From: Flavobacteriaceae bacterium PS02334
GTDB lineage: Bacteria > Bacteroidota > Bacteroidia > Flavobacteriales > Flavobacteriaceae
NCBI GenBank assembly: GCA_029959295.1
Contig: JASCOH010000003.1
Span: 434,001 to 498,000 of the forward strand
Direction of reading: 5' to 3'
DNA: 64,000 nt
Part shown: positions 57,852 through 64,000 of the stretch, piece by piece
How the letters are laid out: each line of letters opens with the position of its first letter
Numbering within the stretch: the first letter of the stretch is position 1
Program-made: the position numbers and the translations under genes
The notes under the pieces: generated by a model
Databases searched by the model: none
Told to the model about the DNA's origin: nothing
The model's input: only the letters and a program-made list of their open reading frames with translations

Positions 57852-57858
57852 AAGCAAC

Positions 57859-58428
57859 TTATCGTATATTTTTTCTGATTCTACTCAATGAAGATTGAGT
57901 AATGCCTAAGTATGAAGCTAAATAAGAAAGAGGAATCCGATTGGCAAGATTTGGGTATTTTTCCAAAAAAGTTAGATAACTTGTAGTCGCATCTTGTGCA
58001 ACAATTGAGCTAATTCTTTCTACTTTTTGAAGCAATGCTTTTGAGATAATTTTATGCACAATGGTGTCAAAGCCAACAATGGTGTTCAGCAATTCTTGCC
58101 AATCCTTTTTTGAGAATACAACAATTTTGCAATCGGTAATAGCCTGTACATAAGCAATTGAAGGGATTTGATTGTCAAAACTCTCTAAATCCACCAAAAT
58201 GTTATTTTCGTCAACAAAATATTTTGTAATTTCTTCACTTTTATTATTAAAGTATGAAACTCTGGCAATGCCTTCCACGATAAAGCCGAATTGTTTGGAA
58301 ACGTTTCCTGCTTCCAAATAATAGTCATCTTTCCGAAGCTCTAATTCAGTTGCTTTTTTTGAAATCAAGTCAATTTGCTGTTGGTTTAAGTTTCCAAACT
58401 GCAAGATGTAGTCAATAAATTCTTTCAT
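57859..58428 (-). CDS. Crp/Fnr family regulator
   Basis: A 189-residue regulator, ATG at 58428 (MKEFIDYILQFG). Beta-roll sensor with EAGNVSKQFGFIVEGIARVS and a C-terminal HTH with IPLSYLASYLGITQSSLSRIRK. Upstream on the minus strand of the SDR gene, with which it probably forms a unit. Likely binds the palindromes nearby (inference). Confidence 0.88.
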   Translation of the reverse strand: MKEFIDYILQFGNLNQQQIDLISKKATELELRKDDYYLEAGNVSKQFGFIVEGIARVSYFNNKSEEITKYFVDENNILVDLESFDNQIPSIAYVQAITDCKIVVFSKKDWQELLNTIVGFDTIVHKIISKALLQKVERISSIVAQDATTSYLTFLEKYPNLANRIPLSYLASYLGITQSSLSRIRKNIR

Positions 58429-58461
58429 TGCCACAAGGTAATCAATGTCGTTTTTATAGCA

Positions 58462-58477
58462 CTTGTCATTTGGCAAA
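58462..58477. promoter_or_regulatory. TTTGCCA palindrome 2
   Basis: CTTGTCATTTGGCAAA, 34 bases upstream of the Crp/Fnr start; two mismatches in the left arm relative to site 1. Suggests autoregulation. Confidence 0.5.
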
Positions 58478-58929
58478 AATTAGTTTGTCTGTCTTTTACA
58501 ACGGTCTGCTAAAGTTGCACACAACGTCAATCTGGGAAAAAACTTCGGTTAGCTTTCTAACAAATATAGGAATTAGCGTGTACAAAAAGAAGATTTTTTG
58601 TATTTTTAGTAAAAAAGATTAATATAGCCAAAAGTGGCTAATAAAGAGTAGTTTACAAGAACTGAAAGTGCTATCGGTAACGATTTAGTAATGGTGCTTA
58701 CTACACTAATCTTCATTTGATTACCTTGTAAATCAATAGAGCAAATTTAAGAAATAATAAGGTGAAGTATGCTAATACTTTGCCTTTTTTATGTTTTCGC
58801 ATTAAAAAAAATCCCCCCACTGTGGTAAGCCTGTGATATTGGTTTCAATAATATTTCCAAATTTTGGGTTATTCAGCAATAGTTGAAACTCCGAAACAAA
58901 TAGTGATAAATTCTAAAAAAGACTAAACT
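58478..58929. other. 450-bp AT-rich gap before rteC
   Basis: No gene seen. It holds the upstream region of the minus-strand Crp/Fnr gene and the promoter region of rteC. Confidence 0.5.
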
Positions 58930-59775
58930 ATGGAAATCGTGTTGAATAAATTATTATCCCAAATTAATCTTCAGGAAGAAAAATTGTCTTTCCTGGGAAT
59001 GGTGAAAGCTGACGAAGCCTACCAAATGACTTTATTCCTAAATGACATGTTGTTAAACATAAAAGCAAAGGTGTTAGATGGCGGCTTTGAAAATGAACAA
59101 CAGGAAATTGACTTCTTCAAAAAAATAAAACCTCAAATATTAGGTAAGCTCATTTTTTACAATAAGATATTCCGGTTTGAAACAGACTGTCCTGTAAGTA
59201 CTGGAGAAATACATCAAAGCTATTTTGAAAGTCTACTAAAAGGCCTTAAATCAGAATATAAAGAAAGTATCCGACATGAGGGTTTTTATCGTTACTACCG
59301 TGCAGGAAGAACGGATCGTGACAATATTTACTTTAGGTTGGGACAAATAAATTACCATGACGGTCTGAAAAGCGGAGTATTTGAAATTGATCTAAGTTTT
59401 TCAACATACTATGATAATAAAGTTGCTCGAATTGTTGCAAACGAATTACTGTATAGCTACATACTTGCTAAAATCAATCCAGAAACTGACCAGGACATGG
59501 CTTCAATAAATGGAGGATTCAATAAAGAAACTTCTTGGACTAATTCTCAAAATGCACTTATTGAATTAATTTACGCTCTTTACGCTTCAAACTCTATTGC
59601 TTATGGAAAAATAGGCATTAAAAAACTGGCTTTAATTTTTCAAGTATTGTTCCAAATCCCATTGAACGATATTCACCATGCATTCCATAGAATGAAAACA
59701 AGAGCAGGTTCCCGAACTGCATTCTTGGATCAGTTAAAAATATCTTTAGAAGAGTATATGGATAAAAATCTTTAG
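58930..59775 (+). CDS. rteC: RteC family regulator of conjugative-element excision
   Basis: A 281-residue RteC-domain protein: KIKPQILGKLIFYNKIFRFE, then RHEGFYRYYRAGRTDRDNIY and the C-terminal IPLNDIHHAFHRMKTRAGSR. In CTnDOT, RteC activates the excision operon. It is followed by a strong terminator and the HTH pair, as in related elements. Confidence 0.9.
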   Translation: MEIVLNKLLSQINLQEEKLSFLGMVKADEAYQMTLFLNDMLLNIKAKVLDGGFENEQQEIDFFKKIKPQILGKLIFYNKIFRFETDCPVSTGEIHQSYFESLLKGLKSEYKESIRHEGFYRYYRAGRTDRDNIYFRLGQINYHDGLKSGVFEIDLSFSTYYDNKVARIVANELLYSYILAKINPETDQDMASINGGFNKETSWTNSQNALIELIYALYASNSIAYGKIGIKKLALIFQVLFQIPLNDIHHAFHRMKTRAGSRTAFLDQLKISLEEYMDKNL

Positions 59776-59797
59776 TGACAGCAAAAAAATATTTTTA

Positions 59798-59820
59798 AGC
59801 AGTACATACATGGTACTGCT
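59798..59820 (+). terminator. Terminator after rteC
   Basis: AGCAGTAC / GTACTGCT, 8-bp stem with 7-base loop, then seven T. Confidence 0.9.
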
Positions 59821-59837
59821 TTTTTTATTTGCCAATA

Positions 59838-59853
59838 CCTGCCAATTGGCAAA
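59838..59853. promoter_or_regulatory. TTTGCCA palindrome 3
   Basis: CCTGCCAATTGGCAAA, right arm perfect. A lone TTTGCCA half-site lies at 59828-59834. Confidence 0.5.
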
Positions 59854-59946
59854 TGATCCAAATCCTTTTCTACAATCCTACTGTAAAACTTAAAAACACC
59901 TGTATATCAACTGATTAATTAATAGTCTGAAAATTGAAAAAATCGC

Positions 59947-59962
59947 TATGCCAATTGGCAAA
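59947..59962. promoter_or_regulatory. TTTGCCA palindrome 4
   Basis: TATGCCAATTGGCAAA, 65 bases upstream of the HTH gene at 60027. Confidence 0.5.
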
Positions 59963-60026
59963 ACTTGGCAGAAAACCACTGCTACCTTCAGGATTTTTGC
60001 ATAGTGAACTTTTTAAATGCTATGTA

Positions 60027-60380
60027 ATGAAAATAATAACTATTGAGGAGGAAGCATGGATACAGCTAAACAATCGTATTAATGCAATTGCCAGTTATCT
60101 GAAAAGATTAGAAGATACCAGTTATGATGACTTATGGCTTAACAACCACGAGGTATGTCAGTACCTGCACATCAGTGAAAAGACTTTGTGGCGTATGCGT
60201 ACCAAAGGTGAGATTTCATACTCAAAAATCTATGGACAATACTTCTACACCATTCGAGCAATAAAAGATATGCTTAATGCAAATGCCATACAGAGTAGTG
60301 ACGAATATGTTGCGGAGCTTATGGCAAAAGGGAAAAGCTATATCGAAAAAGGTAGAAAATTGAAGATCGTTAAAAAATAG
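60027..60380 (+). CDS. Excisionase-like HTH protein (1)
   Basis: A 117-residue protein, ATG at 60027 (MKIITIEEEAW): helical N-terminus, then WLNNHEVCQYLHISEKTLWR with a winged end GQYFYTIRAIKDML. In CTnDOT-like elements such pairs control excision with RteC. Upstream extension to a TTG at 59934 is unlikely, since it would cover palindrome 4. Confidence 0.8.
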   Translation: MKIITIEEEAWIQLNNRINAIASYLKRLEDTSYDDLWLNNHEVCQYLHISEKTLWRMRTKGEISYSKIYGQYFYTIRAIKDMLNANAIQSSDEYVAELMAKGKSYIEKGRKLKIVKK

Positions 60381-60405
60381 GTGTAACCCCTTAAAGAATA
60401 TCTCT

Positions 60406-60687
60406 ATGAACATAGATAGAATGGAGTTTTTGGCTTGGATGGAACGTATAATGGATAGGTTCGATATGCTTAGCGAACATATTAGTGATCTCCAAAAGCA
60501 ACGTAATAGTATTGACGGAGAAGAATTACTCGATAATCAGGATCTAATGCAAATGCTTAAAATAAGTAACCGCTCCCTCCAGCGTTATCGCACAATCGGT
60601 AAGTTGCCTTACTACACCATTAGTGGTAAACTATATTATAAATTGTCGGACGTACATCAATTCATAAGAGAAAGCTTTACTAAATAA
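60406..60687 (+). CDS. Excisionase-like HTH protein (2)
   Basis: A 93-residue protein: helical MERIMDRFDMLSEHISDL, then LLDNQDLMQMLKISNRSLQR and GKLYYKLSDVHQFI. Paralogue of the protein 26 bases upstream and of that at 35246. Likely DNA-binding recombination directionality or regulatory factor. Confidence 0.8.
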   Translation: MNIDRMEFLAWMERIMDRFDMLSEHISDLQKQRNSIDGEELLDNQDLMQMLKISNRSLQRYRTIGKLPYYTISGKLYYKLSDVHQFIRESFTK

Positions 60688-60785
60688 AAGCCAATGAAAG
60701 CCAAATGCTGCCTTTGACGGCCATTTGATGCAAAGCATTAGATACTTCTTATACTTTCGGTAATGAACTTCAAAATATTAAAGAT

Positions 60786-62267
60786 ATGAGTGAGCAAACA
60801 ATAGAAAAACAGACCGCTCCGGAACAGTTATCGGACATACTACTCGTGTTGGATAAAGAAAAAATGAAAATTCAGGCAGTCAAGAGTATTGATGAAAATG
60901 GAAAGATGCAAACCGTTGATCCTACCAAGAAAAATGAAAGCCAGTTTATGCGTGTGGATAAGCATGGTGATTTCATTTCAAATTTCTTCTCCAACTTTTG
61001 GAGACAATTAAAAAATCCTACCCAATTCGAATTTTTCAAAGTACCTGCTGACCAAGCTGTAGAAAAAGCAAAAGAATTTCAGAATCAGGTAGATAAACCA
61101 ACTCCCGAAGGTGAAAAACTGATGAAAGAACACGAGGTGAAAACAGAAAATAAACAGGATAATAAACAAGAAAATCAAAATGATATGGAAACAACACAAA
61201 CAACTCCGGAAACAAGCGAATACCGCTTCAAACCGGAACAGATTGATTGGGAAACCATGAACAATCTCGGATTAGGTAAAGAACGCCTTGAAAAAATGAA
61301 CCTTTTAGATCCTTTATTAAAAGGTTATAAGACTAACGAACTCGTACCCGTAAGTGTAAACCTGGATGGGGCTATTGTTCGTACGGACGCTCGTTTATCC
61401 TTACAAACTAATCAGGAAGGGAAAGTAGTAGCGGCGGTACACGGTATCCGAAAAGAGCCCAACCTCAACTTTGAATTTTTCGGGCATAAGTTTACTGAAG
61501 AGGATAAGAAAAATCTGCTTGATACTGGAAATATGGGACGTGTGGTTGATCTGAAAAACAACAAAACAGGAGAAATGATGCCCTCTATTATCAGTGTGGA
61601 CAGACTAACCAACGAATTGGTTGCCCTTCGTACCGATTTTATAAAAATCCCGGATGAAATAAAAGGAGTAAAATTGGACGATGCTCAGAAGCAAACGCTG
61701 CTGGAAGGAAAACCACTTCAATTGGAAGGAATGATTTCTAAAAAAGGAACTGAGTTTAACGCAACGGTACAGTTCAATGCAGACAAACGGTATGTTGAAT
61801 TTATGTTTGACAGAAGCAATACCAATCAGCAAGCCCAGGTAAATAAGCAGACACAAGGCAATCAACAAACGCAGGCTAAAGAACAAAATCCATCACAGGA
61901 AGCTCCAAAAACGTTCAGAGGTAAAGAACTGGATAATGAGCAATACAACAAATTTAAAGACGGTCAAACGATCTATGTTAGTGGCTTAGTTGACAAAAAA
62001 GGTAAGGAATACAACGGGTATATCACTTACAATAAAGAAAGTGGAAAAACAGGCTTTGAATTTCCTAACCAATATAAAGAGCGTACCCAACCAACCGAAG
62101 CCCATAAAACACAAACGGCTGTCAACTCGGAAGGTAAAACAAACGAGGCTACACAGAACATTAAAGAACCTTTACAAAAAGGTCAACAAACGCCGAAGGA
62201 CAAAAAACAGCAGGAACAGCAAGAAAAACCTAAAGCTCCTGCAAAATCCAAAGGCAGAAAAATGTAA
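60786..62267 (+). CDS. DUF4099/DUF3945 conjugative-element protein
   Basis: A 493-residue protein: SDILLVLDKEKMKIQAVKSI at the N-terminus, a DUF4099 region (IDWETMNNLGLGKERLEKM), then two DUF3945 parts (KLDDAQKQTLLEGKPLQLEG and ELDNEQYNKFKDGQTIYVSG), Gln-rich linkers and a basic end. Always next to topB in such elements; function unknown. Confidence 0.88.
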   Translation: MSEQTIEKQTAPEQLSDILLVLDKEKMKIQAVKSIDENGKMQTVDPTKKNESQFMRVDKHGDFISNFFSNFWRQLKNPTQFEFFKVPADQAVEKAKEFQNQVDKPTPEGEKLMKEHEVKTENKQDNKQENQNDMETTQTTPETSEYRFKPEQIDWETMNNLGLGKERLEKMNLLDPLLKGYKTNELVPVSVNLDGAIVRTDARLSLQTNQEGKVVAAVHGIRKEPNLNFEFFGHKFTEEDKKNLLDTGNMGRVVDLKNNKTGEMMPSIISVDRLTNELVALRTDFIKIPDEIKGVKLDDAQKQTLLEGKPLQLEGMISKKGTEFNATVQFNADKRYVEFMFDRSNTNQQAQVNKQTQGNQQTQAKEQNPSQEAPKTFRGKELDNEQYNKFKDGQTIYVSGLVDKKGKEYNGYITYNKESGKTGFEFPNQYKERTQPTEAHKTQTAVNSEGKTNEATQNIKEPLQKGQQTPKDKKQQEQQEKPKAPAKSKGRKM

Positions 62268-62273
62268 CAGGAT

Positions 62274-64000
62274 ATGAAAACAATCATTGCAGAAAAACCA
62301 AGCGTAGCAAGAGAAATAGCCGGCTTATTGGGAGCGTCCGAGAAAAAGGATGGTTACCTGATAGGCAACGGCTATTTTGTTACGTGGGCATTCGGTCATT
62401 TAATCGGATTGGGAATGCCCGAAGATTATGGAGTTTCAGGATTTCAAAAGGAAACTTTACCAATATTGCCCAATCCCTTTCTATTAACAGTCCGTAAAGT
62501 TAAAAAAGATAAAGGCTATTCGGTAGATGCAGGAGCATTAAAGCAATTGAAAATTATTGAGCAACTTTTTAATAAGAGCGATAGTATTATCGTTGCTACC
62601 GATGCTGGTCGTGAGGGCGAATTGATATTTCGCTATATTTATGAATATCTCAAAAGTAATAAACCATTTGAACGGCTATGGATAAGTTCACTTACCGAGA
62701 AAGCCATCAAACAAGGTTTTGACAATCTCAAAGATGGAAAAGACTTCGATGGATTGCATCAGGCTGCACAAGGCAGAAGCCGGGCCGATTGGCTTGTGGG
62801 CATAAATGCTACACAGGCACTCTCCATAGCTGCGGGTAATGGTATCTATTCGCTAGGTAGAGTTCAGACTCCCACATTGGCTTTGATTTGCAAACGCTAT
62901 CTGGAAAACAAGAACTTCTCCATAAAGAAATATTGGCAGATACAGCTATTACAACATAAAGAGCTGATAGATTTTAAAAGCCTTTCTCTAACCAAATGGG
63001 AAGATCAAGCATTAGCCAATGATACACTGAAATCTATTCAACGAAGCAGTTCAGCAACTGTTACTTCGGTAGAAACGAAAAGGCTCACTGAACAACCGCC
63101 ACTACTGTTTGATCTTACCGGATTGCAAAAAGAAGCCAATAAGAAACTGAGTTTATCTGCTGAAGAAACGCTTAATATTGCCCAAAGCCTGTACGAAAAG
63201 AAGTTTATCACCTATCCACGAACCGGAAGCAAATATATTCCTGAAGACATGTGGGCAGAAATTCCCAATCTGGTAAGATCCTTGCAAGACAGGGAAAACT
63301 GCAAACAATCTGTAACTAAAATGAAATGGGGGCGTTTCAATAAACGTATTGTAAACGATTTGCGTGTTACTGATCACCACGGGTTATTAATTACTGATAA
63401 AACACCATCCGCATTAAATGTAAAGGAAAATGCGGTTTACGATATGATTGCCTTTCGTTTGCTTGAAGCTCTTTCACAGGCCTGCATCAAAGAGATTACC
63501 GATGTTACTTTACAGGTAGTTCATTATGATTTCACATCGAAAGGCTGTAAGATTATCGAGGCTGGCTGGCGTGCCATTAAGGGAAGTTTTTCTGATGAAG
63601 ATACCGAACCAATTCAGGATTTGCCAGAATTGAGTAAAGGCGATGAGCTTAAAATAAATGAAGCTACAGTTCTTGAAAAGAAAACTAAACCGCCAGGACT
63701 TTATACCGAAGCAGGGCTTTTATCAGCTATGGAAAGTGCTGGTAAGGAAATAGAAAATGAGGACGAACGAAAAGCCCTGCAAAATATTGGTATCGGTACT
63801 CCGGCTACAAGAGCCGCGATCATCGAAACCCTGTTTACCCGTAATTATATCCAACGGGAAAAGAAATCTTTAATACCTACAGAAAAAGGATTGCAGGTAT
63901 ATGGATTGGTAAAAGACCGAAAAATAGCGGATGTGGCAATGACTGCCGAATGGGAATTGGCTTTGCAAAAAATAGAAAACAACGAAGCAGATGCAAGCAC
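62274..64000 (+). CDS. topB: DNA topoisomerase III (partial)
   Basis: ATG at 62274 (MKTIIAEKPSVAREIAGLLG), seven bases after the DUF3945 stop. TOPRIM motif with ATDAGREGELIFRYI, active-site Tyr314 in FITYPRTGSKYI, then IGIGTPATRAAIIETL. The frame runs off the window end at residue 575. Type IA topoisomerase acting on single-stranded DNA; in conjugative elements it helps transfer or replication. Confidence 0.95.
   Translation, partial: MKTIIAEKPSVAREIAGLLGASEKKDGYLIGNGYFVTWAFGHLIGLGMPEDYGVSGFQKETLPILPNPFLLTVRKVKKDKGYSVDAGALKQLKIIEQLFNKSDSIIVATDAGREGELIFRYIYEYLKSNKPFERLWISSLTEKAIKQGFDNLKDGKDFDGLHQAAQGRSRADWLVGINATQALSIAAGNGIYSLGRVQTPTLALICKRYLENKNFSIKKYWQIQLLQHKELIDFKSLSLTKWEDQALANDTLKSIQRSSSATVTSVETKRLTEQPPLLFDLTGLQKEANKKLSLSAEETLNIAQSLYEKKFITYPRTGSKYIPEDMWAEIPNLVRSLQDRENCKQSVTKMKWGRFNKRIVNDLRVTDHHGLLITDKTPSALNVKENAVYDMIAFRLLEALSQACIKEITDVTLQVVHYDFTSKGCKIIEAGWRAIKGSFSDEDTEPIQDLPELSKGDELKINEATVLEKKTKPPGLYTEAGLLSAMESAGKEIENEDERKALQNIGIGTPATRAAIIETLFTRNYIQREKKSLIPTEKGLQVYGLVKDRKIADVAMTAEWELALQKIENNEADAS

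Overview
The window comes from a Bacteroidota genome, most likely a flavobacterium or a close relative. Evidence: Bacteroidota-type promoters (TAnnTTTG at -7) before many genes, a nuclease with a C-terminal type IX secretion sorting domain, a Bacteroidota-type CzcA-TolC fusion pump, an RteC regulator, and excisionase-like HTH proteins beside a DUF4099/DUF3945 protein and topoisomerase III, as in CTnDOT-like conjugative elements. The whole stretch reads as an accessory mosaic; I recognise no core housekeeping block.

Layout. 1-3.8 kb: minus-strand arsenic operon (arsR, DUF6428, arsenate reductase, ACR3 pump, DoxX, start of chrA) with two matching ArsR-type operator candidates. 4.1-6.2 kb: minus-strand conjugative-element genes (YubB/DUF1281-like, DUF932, ssb). 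7.4-10.4 kb: MATE exporter, isochorismatase-like hydrolase and AraC regulator. 10.8-11.8 kb: decayed copy of a heavy-metal operon, followed by the complete operon at 12.9-23.8 kb: small Cys/His-rich secreted protein, CzcA-TolC fusion, periplasmic adaptor, metal-binding lipoprotein, P-type ATPase, DUF1345, MgtC-like, bestrophin-like and Csp-like copper-binding protein. 24.1-26.9 kb: sulfatase-fold membrane phosphotransferase overlapping a lipid kinase gene. 27.1-28.7 kb: secreted endonuclease I and a third small Cys/His protein.

29.7-35.1 kb: one 1781-residue protein with a nuclease-like N-terminus, a NACHT/STAND ATPase and a very long helical C-terminus. It is the best candidate for an undescribed immune (Avs-like) system. 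It is followed by two small island genes and an AbiEi-Fic fusion whose promoter sits in a 24-bp tandem repeat array (37.56-37.73 kb). At 37.98 kb lies the 3' end of a serine tRNA (an attachment-site scar) and then a broken integrase gene.

39.1-52.2 kb: a detoxification-type region with two DYGAP alpha/beta hydrolases, NTF2-like proteins, a carboxymuconolactone decarboxylase-like protein, PNPOx-like, MBL-fold, DinB and Crp/Fnr proteins, a secreted hydrolase, an old-yellow-enzyme reductase (frameshifted), a monooxygenase and an aldehyde dehydrogenase. Three of its promoters carry the same AraC-type direct-repeat site at the same distance from -7, which points to one regulon, probably under the AraC protein at 43.9-44.7 kb. 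52.3-57 kb: a graveyard of broken genes (AraC, S41 peptidase, LLM oxidoreductase, transposase tail) around one intact LRR protein. 57-58.4 kb: an SDR enzyme and a Crp/Fnr regulator. 58.9-64 kb: rteC, two HTH genes, a DUF4099/DUF3945 protein and topB (cut by the window end), a second conjugative-element module pointing right.
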